Shown: one piece after another, positions 26,578-34,880 of the stretch | Position numbering within the stretch: position 1 is the stretch's first letter | How the letters are laid out: each line of letters begins with the position of its first letter | Assembly (NCBI GenBank): GCA_010672825.2 | Contig: JAAHFU020000005.1 | Location: 492,230 to 556,229, forward strand | Direction: 5' to 3' | Length of the DNA stretch: 64,000 nucleotides | From: Leptolyngbya sp. SIO1E4 | Lineage (GTDB): Bacteria; Cyanobacteriota; Cyanobacteriia; Phormidesmidales; Phormidesmidaceae | Translations under genes and position numbers: made by a program | The notes under the pieces: model-generated | Database searches by the model: none | The model's input: the letters and a program-made list of their open reading frames with translations, nothing else | What the model was told of the DNA's origin: nothing

Positions 26578-26874
26578 TTGAATCAGGCGCGACAAGGCTC
26601 AGCTAATGTGGTAGTCTCATCCGGCCTCGACCTGTTAGACCCACGTCCCCTGCAGCGAGAAGGATTACGCACGGTCGCAGATGGCATCAGTGAGTCTCGC
26701 CCAGGCTTTCTGCCCTTGCCGTTTTTGGCTGATGAACTCCAGCAGATTACGACGCAAATTCTGGAACATCGGGTGTTGTTGAATCAAGACCTGATGCAAA
26801 CCAAACCCTTCAGCTCCCAATTTATTAACGTCGGAGGGTTGGTATCACTGACAATCGAAAAAATCCCAAAATAA
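26578..26874 (+). pseudogene. CHAT-domain fragment related to the TpsA gene
   Basis: Residues about 10-78 closely match the region just before the catalytic His of the CHAT domain at 9399-17237: VVSSGLDLLDPRPLQREGL here, VVSSPGLNLLDPRPLERQDL there; SESRPGFLPLPFLADELQQITTQI against SESRPGFPPLPFVADELQQITTQI. Both the catalytic His and Cys segments are missing, there is no convincing start codon (TTG), and the last 20 residues are unrelated. It is a leftover from duplication of the CHAT gene, or from a second CHAT gene deleted here. Confidence 0.75.
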
Positions 26875-26900
26875 TTGTTGCCTAATAGTTCAGGAGTCGT

Positions 26901-26945
26901 TTACTGACAAAACCTGACACTTCCTGAATGGTTTCTGCCATCGAA
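26901..26945 (+). promoter_or_regulatory. CTGAC 10-bp-phased element, copy D
   Basis: CTGAC at 26904 and 26914 and CTGAA at 26924, then GGTTTCTGCCATCG; nearly identical to copy A on the opposite strand. It lies about 200 bp upstream of the exported PTPA-CTERM-like protein and may drive it. Confidence 0.5.
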
Positions 26946-27146
26946 TTAGGTAATGGTAGGGCTAGGACTCAATTGTGTTAACCCTCAATCGAGCCTCTTT
27001 GGTTACTTGCAGATTTAGCGGTAGCGATCGCAGGTTCCACCATTGCATCTACCCCAAATAATCTTTATCCGATAGTGAACGTCAGGACGACTTCAGGGAG
27101 CCTTCTTTTGTTTTGCCCTAAGGATTGTAGTAAAGGATTTTGTCAG

Positions 27147-27710
27147 ATGTTTAAACTCTCTGCTGGTTTTGGGATTGCAGCCGCTAGCCTACTCGCGTTT
27201 TCGGCGACTCCGGCGGCGGCAGCTCAGTTTACGGCCTCCTATGACTTTGGTGGCCCGGCCACCGACGGTGATGTGTTTACGTTTGATTTTGAGGGAGTGA
27301 TCAATGGTGATAATAATAATCTGATTGAGGGCGTGTCCTCTCTATCGAATTTTCAGTTAGGAGGGGTTTCTGTTTTTGACCCCGGAGATCCGGGTGTTTT
27401 TGGGGGGCCTTTTTCGGTGATTTTGGATGTTCTCTCTTTTGATGGCACTGCCAACTCTTTTATAGCCACCAACCCTGCTGCTACCGATGGGATTGCATTC
27501 CAAACTGGTTTTGGTGCACTTGTCCAATCTAATGCGGGTTTTGGGCCCTCTGGTTTTTCTGTCTCTGAGAGTTTTGATACCGCCCGATGGTCTGTGGTTG
27601 CGTCCCCTCCTACCGCCGTCCCCACACCTGCTCCTGTCCCAGGACTCATCGGCTTGGGTTTTGCTTTTTTGTGGCGCAAATGCAAACTAGCACAGGCCGC
27701 CAAACCGTAG
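27147..27710 (+). CDS. exported protein with PTPA-CTERM-like sorting signal
   Basis: 187 residues from ATG 27147, chosen because a signal peptide begins there (MFKLSAGFGIAAASLLAFSATPAAAA). The mature part is a beta-rich Gly/Asp/Phe domain (FTASYDFGGPATDGDVFTFDFEGVI) like many cyanobacterial PEP-CTERM proteins. The C-terminus has PTPAPVPGLIGLGFAFLWRKC, that is, a Pro-Thr-Pro-Ala motif, a membrane helix and basic residues: a PEP-CTERM-type sorting signal recognised by exosortase. The protein should be surface or exopolysaccharide associated. No exosortase gene is in the window. Confidence 0.75.
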   Translation: MFKLSAGFGIAAASLLAFSATPAAAAQFTASYDFGGPATDGDVFTFDFEGVINGDNNNLIEGVSSLSNFQLGGVSVFDPGDPGVFGGPFSVILDVLSFDGTANSFIATNPAATDGIAFQTGFGALVQSNAGFGPSGFSVSESFDTARWSVVASPPTAVPTPAPVPGLIGLGFAFLWRKCKLAQAAKP

Positions 27711-27912
27711 TCAGAGGATGTTTGATACATCAGGATATCAGTAAAAAAGCGGCTCTCCCGGTTTGATTATGCAGCGCCGAGAGGAAAATGCCAGTAAATG
27801 AGGCATCGCAACCGAAAAAGAAATTTGTCGCTTCATTGTTGAGAGCAGCAATCACTATCTTGGGGCGTTGAAAGGGAATCAGGGTAACCTACACAAGAGT
27901 GTGCAGGCTCAA

Positions 27913-30114
27913 TTAGCGGCCTTCGATGATAGTTCCTTTGAAACCAATTGGGCCTTCACCCTCATAGGTCATCGTTCCATTTAGAGTATTGCCACCATCA
28001 TTAGAACTGACGTTTAATTCGACCACATTTTGCCCAGAGCGACCACCGATAATCCATTGGCCACCATCATGCCAAGGTGCATCATCGCCACCCCATTGAT
28101 TTTCAACGGCATAATTATTGCCGTCAGACAAAGTAGCTCGAAAACCAATCGGGCCCTCATTCGCGTAAGTCATATCGCCATGAAAGGTTTTCCCTCCATC
28201 GTCAGACTTAATATTTATGGCAATAATGTTCTGACCAGGGCGACAACCCATAGCCCATAACCCACCATCATGCCAAGGTGCATTATTGCCACCCCATTGA
28301 TTTTCTACTTGGTGCGATACATTTCTCGCCATCTCCAGGAGGGTGTCGCCTGTTGAGGCTACGGTGTCGTTAGATGACGATTCGGAGGAAGTTGTAGAGC
28401 GAGAGAACGATTCCAGTAACTGGGTCCGAAATTCGAAAGGCAATCCTGTGGGCTCGATACCCGGTCCTTTTGTCAAGCCTTGCCAAACGACGCTGTCGCC
28501 GTCAATCTCGAAATTTGCATCGCTGACAACTTGAGACCCGATTCCAACATCTCTTGAAATTGTTAATTTACCATCAGAATCTGTTTTGCCCGTAAATCCA
28601 AATTGAATTCCGCTATGCGGCTCTTCTAGAAACTCCCCAATGCCATTAAATTGGCCAGTAGGAAATATTTGTTGGATCGAAAATTTAACGGCATGGCCAT
28701 GCCAAACGCCTGAATAGTCTTCTGGTCTCAATACATTCCTCAGCATCTCCAGGGGAACGTCGCCTGTCGGGTTTAAGGTGTCGTTAGATGATGATTCAGA
28801 GACATTTGCAGAACGAGAGAACGATTCCTGAGTCTCTCCGACTGTCTGGAAGAAGTTAGCAGCAATTTGCCGCCCAAAAGTCCAGTCATAAGAATACACA
28901 GAATAATTAGAACCAACTGATGACACCCCCCATTGCGGAAAGTAGCCGTTCGGAGCCGTACTCAGGTTAAAGGGGGATTTTCTGTAGTAAATCGGCCTCC
29001 CACGGAGTCCCCAGCCTACGGCATCACCAAACTTGTCCAGATCTGCATCTTCCACCTCTAGGTTGGTCAGACCCAAATCCAGCCAAATCTTCTTCTGCAC
29101 TGAAAAGCCAAACTTGCCGCCACTTGCTGCCACCCAGAGCCGGTCTAATGTCCGTAAGTCTGCAAGGGGAAGCTGTTGGATGGCTTCCGCGTTAAGCGAC
29201 CCCTCAGCTGTTCGACACACATCCGCAATCAGGCGTGCAGTGGTTTGGTCTGCGCTGTACCATTCCTGCTGTTGCAATAGTTCCCGCAGTCTCTGGTAGT
29301 CTGCACCTCTCTCCGACTCTAGCGTTACAGCATCCAGCCGCAAGGTATCTGGTGGTAAGTCATACAGAGGTAGGACGGGTTCACGCTGGCTTACAACTCT
29401 TTGTCGTTCCTGCTCCCACAAATAGGTGGCTGCCTCAATGTCAGGATCGACATAGCATCTGTAGCCATGTTCCACATAGCTCGCTACTTGGCCCATCAAT
29501 CTAGGGGCGGCATCGAGAAGAACATTGACGCTGCCCCCTTCTCTGCCATAGTCCCAAATGTCCTCAGAGTAATCCACAAAGTATTCATAGACGGTCTCGT
29601 CAGGGTAATAAGCAGCGATATAGGTGTCGCAGTACTCGCCCGTGCTCAGAACAATGCGATCGCCTGTTTTCAGAACCACGCTCAAGGGAGGAAGCTCGGC
29701 CTCAATCGTGCGTTCGTGATACTGATGCGAGATCTCCTCCCATGCCGTCGGCAGCGAATATCCATTGGGTTCAAGCTGGCTCTGGCTGTATTTCTGCATC
29801 ATCTGCAGTGCAGCTTCAGCTTGATTAAGCGTCAATTTTTCACCACTTTGTAACCATCCGGCTAAGTAATGACCGAACCGCGAATCGCTCCCATTGAAGC
29901 CAATACTGCTTTCCAAGTTTTCACTATCACCGCTTCCGGCCAAAAATAGAATTGCCTCTTCTAAACGGCGATCTGAATTTTGCTCAATACGCGCAATAAT
30001 CTCCTCAATTCGCTCTGCCATTTCTGTCTTAAGGGCAAGCAATTCATCAATAACGCTTCTCCCTAATAAGGAATCTATTTTACTGGTTTGGTTTTGCTGA
30101 TTTTCGTTGTTCAT
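27913..30114 (-). CDS. GUN4-domain protein with two C-terminal OAA-type lectin repeats
   Basis: 733 residues from ATG 30114. Order: coiled coil (about 5-45); a charged domain with a DUF-like beta segment (about 130-205); GUN4 tetrapyrrole-binding-type domain (about 268-425; DYQRLRELLQQQEWYSADQTT, then GKFGFSVQKKIWL); a linker; a lipocalin-like beta domain (about 465-570); a near-copy of the same linker; then two tandem repeats of about 66 residues, each with VENQWGG-APWHDGG, GQN and GPIGF, the exact fingerprint of Oscillatoria agardhii agglutinin family lectins, which bind high-mannose glycans. No signal peptide is seen. The pairing of a GUN4 sensor or scaffold with a mannan lectin is unusual. 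Confidence 0.85.
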   Translation of the reverse strand: MNNENQQNQTSKIDSLLGRSVIDELLALKTEMAERIEEIIARIEQNSDRRLEEAILFLAGSGDSENLESSIGFNGSDSRFGHYLAGWLQSGEKLTLNQAEAALQMMQKYSQSQLEPNGYSLPTAWEEISHQYHERTIEAELPPLSVVLKTGDRIVLSTGEYCDTYIAAYYPDETVYEYFVDYSEDIWDYGREGGSVNVLLDAAPRLMGQVASYVEHGYRCYVDPDIEAATYLWEQERQRVVSQREPVLPLYDLPPDTLRLDAVTLESERGADYQRLRELLQQQEWYSADQTTARLIADVCRTAEGSLNAEAIQQLPLADLRTLDRLWVAASGGKFGFSVQKKIWLDLGLTNLEVEDADLDKFGDAVGWGLRGRPIYYRKSPFNLSTAPNGYFPQWGVSSVGSNYSVYSYDWTFGRQIAANFFQTVGETQESFSRSANVSESSSNDTLNPTGDVPLEMLRNVLRPEDYSGVWHGHAVKFSIQQIFPTGQFNGIGEFLEEPHSGIQFGFTGKTDSDGKLTISRDVGIGSQVVSDANFEIDGDSVVWQGLTKGPGIEPTGLPFEFRTQLLESFSRSTTSSESSSNDTVASTGDTLLEMARNVSHQVENQWGGNNAPWHDGGLWAMGCRPGQNIIAINIKSDDGGKTFHGDMTYANEGPIGFRATLSDGNNYAVENQWGGDDAPWHDGGQWIIGGRSGQNVVELNVSSNDGGNTLNGTMTYEGEGPIGFKGTIIEGR

Positions 30115-30206
30115 TTTTGATTTTGAATAACTTTTCAAAAAGCCTGTTAGATGATTGGCATTAATAGTGCATTTGCTTGGCAACAACGCACCCTACTACT
30201 CTCTTT
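30115..30206 (-). repeat. shared 5' leader, copy 1 (GUN4-lectin gene)
   Basis: On the minus strand, GAGTAGTAGGGTGCGTTG, then a variable part, then CTAACAGGCTTTTTGAAAAG and TCAAAAATG at the start codon. The same leader precedes the next gene (31462-31545). It could be a common untranslated leader and promoter or a common N-terminal extension, since both frames encode LTGFLKSYS in frame with the gene. Confidence 0.65.
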
Positions 30207-30231
30207 TTTCAATCAACCAGGCAAAAGACCC

Positions 30232-31461
30232 TTATGACAGCAGAGTCAGCGTAAAGGGATATTTAAAGGTCTTCCCTTGGAGGACTCTAACGGTAGCAAC
30301 CAATGGCATCACCAAGTACGCAAGAACGAATATCCATGCCACAACTAATGTGGCCAAAAAGAGGGCATGAATCCCGACAAATAGCACTCCCAAAATAATC
30401 AACGATAAGCTCACTGTGTAAAGAAAGACCGAAATCATCCAATTCGCAATACTCTTACCCTCGACGTCAATCTCACGATATTTTGCGCCCACGCGCCACA
30501 ACACAATCGGGACAATAGAACCTGCTAAGGGCAAGAGAAAACTAGCATATTGGCTAAAATGCATGATGCAGCGGTAGGTTTTGAGATCAAATCCCATCAC
30601 CAGAGACCCCTTACCGGAACGAACCACTCCAGGAGAAGAGGGTAACCGGGATGCAGCAAGCACTTCATTTTGGTCAGGCCCTAGATGAGGAGGATAGGCC
30701 ATTGCTGAACTTTCGCCGTTGGGACGCAATTCTGGCTCCGGCTGATGAAAGAGCGTCACTGTTTGCATCAAAAAAGGGGGAGCCTTCTCTCCTTTACGTT
30801 TATAAATTTTGAGTTCGCAGACGGCCTCTGAGCCTATTGCCTCCAATTGTTTGCCTAGCTGCCCACAAAAAAACGGGCCATTCAGCAATTGCGTCGTTTG
30901 AATTGTTACTTTTAGGACCTTGCCCTCAAGTTCCACAAACGGAACGATATCCGATTCGTCAGCTAGCACCGATCGCACAAATTGATCAATCGCCTCTAAA
31001 CGACCCGTTCGAGCCAAATCGACCCGTTCTGAGTGCTCTAACGCCTGCACATCTTGGAGGCCACCCTCATCCATTCCAATAGCGCGAGCCTCCGCCTCTG
31101 ATGGGTTTAAGGGCGATTCAGCCCCTATCCCTAGCTCAACCTTGGGGCGATCAATTGGCGTGAATTGTTGATCCGCAAACTGAAACGACTGCTGCCACGC
31201 ATAACTCGCTTGACCAGGATGCTTTCCATACAGCTCTAGTGCCCTAATTGAAGGCTTTAGCTTCGTCAGCCATTGGATCACATATTGGGTCAGTTTGACT
31301 TTATTTGTTGCCTCTGGACACTCTAATAAAACCTTTAACTGTCCGCCTTGACCAGCCCCTTTCACTTGAATCCCTCGAGGTTGTAATTGTCGATTCAGTA
31401 AAGCTGCGATCGCTTTTGGATTTCCTTGCTTTGCTAGTTCAAGCGTTCGATCCATGTTCAT
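30232..31461 (-). CDS. DUF4870-containing membrane protein with cyanobacterial N-terminal domain
   Basis: 409 residues from ATG 31461. The N-terminal 100 residues (LAKQGNPKAIAALLNRQLQPRG, then ALELYGKHPGQASYAWQQSF) are a soluble domain repeated in several cyanobacterial sensor-like proteins and followed by a second copy-like segment (about 145-250; IDQFVRSVL, then ELKIYKRKGEKAPPFLMQ). The C-terminal 110 residues are a DUF4870 (Tic20-like) four-helix membrane domain. It lies downstream of the TPR-DUF4870 gene and upstream of the GUN4-lectin gene, all on the minus strand. The shared leader suggests coordinated expression. Biochemical role unknown. Confidence 0.75.
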   Translation of the reverse strand: MNMDRTLELAKQGNPKAIAALLNRQLQPRGIQVKGAGQGGQLKVLLECPEATNKVKLTQYVIQWLTKLKPSIRALELYGKHPGQASYAWQQSFQFADQQFTPIDRPKVELGIGAESPLNPSEAEARAIGMDEGGLQDVQALEHSERVDLARTGRLEAIDQFVRSVLADESDIVPFVELEGKVLKVTIQTTQLLNGPFFCGQLGKQLEAIGSEAVCELKIYKRKGEKAPPFLMQTVTLFHQPEPELRPNGESSAMAYPPHLGPDQNEVLAASRLPSSPGVVRSGKGSLVMGFDLKTYRCIMHFSQYASFLLPLAGSIVPIVLWRVGAKYREIDVEGKSIANWMISVFLYTVSLSLIILGVLFVGIHALFLATLVVAWIFVLAYLVMPLVATVRVLQGKTFKYPFTLTLLS

Positions 31462-31545
31462 TTTTGACCTCGAATAACTTTTCAAAAAGCCTGTTAGTAT
31501 TAAGAGCGAGTTTACTTGGCAGCAACGCACCCTACTACTCAGGGT
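31462..31545 (-). repeat. shared 5' leader, copy 2 (DUF4870 gene)
   Basis: Counterpart of 30115-30206, with the blocks GAGTAGTAGGGTGCGTTG, TGCCAAG and CTAACAGGCTTTTTGAAAAG in the same order and the same distance from the start codon apart from a short deletion. Confidence 0.65.
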
Positions 31546-31564
31546 TATGCTCATAAATTCTCAT

Positions 31565-32857
31565 TTACTTGGTGTCTAAAACACGCAGAACTAGCCAATT
31601 GGGATAGCGCACAATCCGACCCAGCTGTCGTGCTGAAACCACCGCAGCGTAGATAGGCCATATAGAAAAAGCAATGCTGTAAATCAGAATAAAAAGGCCA
31701 ATCAGTAAGAAAATTGGCCAGGCACCAATGAGTATCGCTGCTGCTCCCAGGGCCAAAAAGAAGGAGCCCAAATACACGATGATCAGCAACACAATTGCAG
31801 TGATGGCATAGTTTGTCGCCTCTTTGGCGTTGGCCTTAACGACTGGGTCTTTAGTTCGTAGCAGGATCACAACAGGCACTGCCATGCGCAAAAGCCCTAG
31901 GACATTCGCCGCAATTGAATCAGCAAACAGAACAAATAAAAGCAGGCTGGCCAAAAGAGAAATACAGCCATGAGCCAAGCCTGACAAGGCTTGAGGGGTC
32001 AAATCTTTGGCGGCGGCTCGTTGCCGGTAGCTTTGCCCAGTCCTCGTTGAATCAGTTCTAGTTTTCAGGGGAGCGGTTGAGGATGAGAACTCACCAGGGC
32101 GGTTTTTTTGCTGTGGAGGTGATTTTGATGGGCTGAGGGTGTCTGGTCTGTCCGTAGTCTCTTTGCTGCCAACAAAGATAGGTGTATTTTGTTCTAAGGT
32201 CGGGTTGATCAGATCCCCAGGCAGGGTTTTCATAAAATCTCGGGCCCAAGCTCGGGTGCTTTCGCGATCTGTCTCCAACATTTCCTGACAGAGGGCGATC
32301 GCCGCTTCGTATTGTTCATTGCCTTTATAGGCTTTAGCCAGGCTGGTTTTACCCCAGGCATAGTTGGGGTAACTGTCATCGGCACCTCGAATAAAGTCTT
32401 CCAGGGCGGCGATCGCCGCCCTATAATCTCGTTTTCGCAAACGCTTGATGCCCTCTTCCAGAATCTGTTCCACTGCTTCTGGGGTAAGGGGTTCTGTGGG
32501 AGCTAGGCGAGCCAACGGGTGGGGAAGATCGCCCGAGAAAGAATCGCTGGGAGCTGTTGCAGAAGTTTGTTTCGACTGAGGTTGGATAGCAGCGGACTGG
32601 GCTGGCACCTTTTCAAGCATCTTTGCGGCCCACTGACGAATCTTGGGATTGTCCGCTTGGATAAGTTGCTGGCATAGGGCCTCCGCTTGGGAAGACCGTC
32701 CGGCTTTTAGGTAGGCCCGGACTAGCCACCCCTGAGCTTGAAACTGGTCTTGAACATTGATTGTGGTCTCACTACAGACCTGTTCAAAAATCTGAATCGC
32801 ACTCAGGGCGTCCCCCTTTTTTAGGGCTTGGATCCCCGACTGCAAAGAGTCTGCCAT
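31565..32857 (-). CDS. TPR-repeat protein with C-terminal DUF4870 membrane domain
   Basis: 430 residues. The start ATG follows AAAGGAGGG at good spacing. TPR-like helices occupy about 1-75 and 125-215 (YRAAIAALEDFIRGADDSYPNYAWGKTSLAKAY), a Ser/Pro/Thr-rich disordered linker 215-275, and a four-helix DUF4870 domain 280-420. It is the first gene of a three-gene minus-strand group with the preceding DUF4870 and GUN4-lectin genes. It is probably a membrane-anchored scaffold; nothing more specific is visible. Confidence 0.78.
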   Translation of the reverse strand: MADSLQSGIQALKKGDALSAIQIFEQVCSETTINVQDQFQAQGWLVRAYLKAGRSSQAEALCQQLIQADNPKIRQWAAKMLEKVPAQSAAIQPQSKQTSATAPSDSFSGDLPHPLARLAPTEPLTPEAVEQILEEGIKRLRKRDYRAAIAALEDFIRGADDSYPNYAWGKTSLAKAYKGNEQYEAAIALCQEMLETDRESTRAWARDFMKTLPGDLINPTLEQNTPIFVGSKETTDRPDTLSPSKSPPQQKNRPGEFSSSTAPLKTRTDSTRTGQSYRQRAAAKDLTPQALSGLAHGCISLLASLLLFVLFADSIAANVLGLLRMAVPVVILLRTKDPVVKANAKEATNYAITAIVLLIIVYLGSFFLALGAAAILIGAWPIFLLIGLFILIYSIAFSIWPIYAAVVSARQLGRIVRYPNWLVLRVLDTK

Positions 32858-33272
32858 GGTGCGAACCCTCCTTTTTGTCGCTTTGGTTTTACTTATTGCG
32901 TTGTTTAGTTAATCAGTCACGATCTAAAGGTTGGAACATCTTTGAGTCAGATACCAATGAAATGCTTTAGTAGTCCCGACCAATCCCAGAATTCACTATT
33001 CGCTAATCAGTAAAGTAATCCTTCTAAAGTTGGCTCTTTAAACTTGAGCCAGTAGTGCCTTTTAAGTAGGAACGACTACTTAGTTCTATACAACACCTCT
33101 ATCCGCATCGAATTGGAGAGATCTTGGGCAGAATCCGGCTATTTCCTAAATCTGAACTACTCTGTTGATAAGTTCCTGGAACCGCACAGGTTGAGGATTT
33201 TAAGCAAGTGAACCCTGAGCCTAACAATACCCATTCACATCGACTTAAGGGAACTTGCACTATTTATGCAAC
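32858..33272. other. intergenic region without recognisable genes
   Basis: 415 bp between the minus-strand TPR gene start and the 3' end of the minus-strand MDR gene. It contains AT-rich promoter-like sequence near the TPR gene. I found no leader-peptide-like ORF, RNA gene or operator pair here. Confidence 0.5.
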
Positions 33273-34400
33273 CTAATACTTGAACATCACTTTCCCAAAG
33301 CGATCGCGACTATTGTAAGTGCGATCTACAAACTCTTTAATCTGACCGCCAGAATACGTAGAGTCTATCGCCACGGTGAATTTGCCGTTAGCACAATCGT
33401 CTACCGCCTGCTGTAAGTCCTGGGTTTTACCCACGCAGTTACCAATAAGCTGCACATTGTTCATCATGGCAAACAGCAACACATCCTTTAAAGACATGCC
33501 CTGATACTCAAAGTTTTTCCCGGTGTAGTTGGAGTACTGGTCATAAAGGCCACAGGTAACATAACGCCCCCCTTCGCCCCGACACAGAATGGGCAGCAAC
33601 CGGCCAATGTGCAGATCAAAGAACGGATCAACAATGCAGTGAATGCCGCCTGTCTTTTGGTAGAGCTGTAACAGCTCGGGAATTTGAGACCAGTCGTCTA
33701 AAGTTGGGTCAATTTGAATCAACTGCTTGACACCCATGGCCAGCAGCTTATCCTCAAACTTGCGGGAGGTGGAAGTGGCGTAAACATTCACCCCACGATG
33801 CTTGAGGGCATTAATCACGAACAGAGAAGTGTTCGATTTTGCCGCTGTCACCAGAACATTTTCTCCCGGCTGAATATTCAACTTGCGAATCATGCTATAA
33901 GCAGTTTGCGCCCCAATGCTAAACCCGGCAGCCACTTCGTCAGAAATGCTGGCGGGGATTTTTAGCAGCTTGACCGCGTGAAAAATTTGCAGCTCCTTTG
34001 AACTGTGATTGGTAGGTACACCGGGCATGACTCCTTCGACCCCTGAGTGGGGATACTGATTATCGTTAATCACCCGGTCTCCCGGCTGTAGCCCTTTTAC
34101 CTGGTCACCGACTGCCACCACTTCAGCGACAAAGTCAGATCCAAACGCGTAGAAGTTGTGTTCCGGCAAATGGGTTGCAGCCTTCAGAATGAGGCTTTTA
34201 TCGCGATAGTTTGATGAAAATGCCCGTACTTTAACCAAAACCTTGTGGTGATTTTGGGGAGCCTGGGGGTCAAATAGGGTGTCTTGAGTGTGCAGCAATC
34301 CACAGGTCAGGTTAACCCCTTCCATATCAAAAGACTTGACCACGTTTTGGGCATTATCGAATTTCAGCAGAGGACTGCCACAAACAGCAAGGTAACGCAT
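33273..34400 (-). CDS. MDR-family oxidoreductase, candidate dehydroamino-acid reductase of the RiPP cluster
   Basis: 375 residues of the medium-chain dehydrogenase/reductase superfamily: GroES-like N-domain with SSNYRDKSL and FGSDFVAEVVAVGDQVKGLQPGDRV, and a Rossmann domain with PGENVLVTAAKSNTSLFVINAL (about 190-215), where the usual AxxGxxG is replaced by a Ser/Asn-rich loop. The classical Cys/His zinc site is not evident, so it looks quinone-reductase-like. It is divergent from lanM, sharing a 480-bp promoter region that carries the paired operators. LanJ enzymes, which reduce dehydroalanine to D-alanine in lanthipeptides, include MDR proteins, so this is an attractive but unproven assignment. 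Confidence 0.7.
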   Translation of the reverse strand: MRYLAVCGSPLLKFDNAQNVVKSFDMEGVNLTCGLLHTQDTLFDPQAPQNHHKVLVKVRAFSSNYRDKSLILKAATHLPEHNFYAFGSDFVAEVVAVGDQVKGLQPGDRVINDNQYPHSGVEGVMPGVPTNHSSKELQIFHAVKLLKIPASISDEVAAGFSIGAQTAYSMIRKLNIQPGENVLVTAAKSNTSLFVINALKHRGVNVYATSTSRKFEDKLLAMGVKQLIQIDPTLDDWSQIPELLQLYQKTGGIHCIVDPFFDLHIGRLLPILCRGEGGRYVTCGLYDQYSNYTGKNFEYQGMSLKDVLLFAMMNNVQLIGNCVGKTQDLQQAVDDCANGKFTVAIDSTYSGGQIKEFVDRTYNSRDRFGKVMFKY

Positions 34401-34527
34401 AGTAAAATTCCATTAATCCAAAAGGAAATTCGAAGGGCTTTGAGGTTTTTAATGGCATTTCCAGCAAACCCTTTTGTGATTTGGATTATAGCCAATAATT
34501 TTCCTATCTATCCTTTGACAATCGAGA

Positions 34528-34566
34528 TTGAGACGCTCATCCAATCAATTTGAGACGCTCATCCAA
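34528..34566 (+). promoter_or_regulatory. paired 17-bp operator, unit 1 upstream of lanM
   Basis: Two exact copies of TTGAGACGCTCATCCAA at 34528-34544 and 34550-34566, 22 bp apart start to start. Unit 2 lies 115 bp downstream. The same pair is found upstream of kamA and of the precursor gene. Confidence 0.8.
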
Positions 34567-34642
34567 ATAATCGCTTTATGAACTTTGACTAAGCGAGATT
34601 CAGCGATTGACGATATTGCCTAGAAAGTCTCTGCCAGTGAAA

Positions 34643-34681
34643 TTGAGACACCTATCCAATCAATTTGAGATGCTCATCCAA
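34643..34681 (+). promoter_or_regulatory. paired 17-bp operator, unit 2 upstream of lanM
   Basis: TTGAGACACCTATCCAA (34643-34659) and TTGAGATGCTCATCCAA (34665-34681), again 22 bp apart, followed by the same AATAA-type flank as unit 1. It ends 200 bp before the lanM ATG. A TTAG-containing -10-like sequence lies about 20-25 bp after the second copy. Confidence 0.78.
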
Positions 34682-34880
34682 ATAACTCCTTAATGAGCTG
34701 TGTTAGCTTGACCTCAGTATTTAGGAAAGCTGGATTGAAATAATATTTTCACCTAAAAATACTGCTTTTTCGAATCTTAATAACCTTCAAGACAGCAAGA
34801 TGTAGCCCTAAGTTGCTGGTTCTACATCTGTAAACTTTCTAAGTTCTGCGTCTATTTTTTTTGGTTTTTTGATTAAACCC

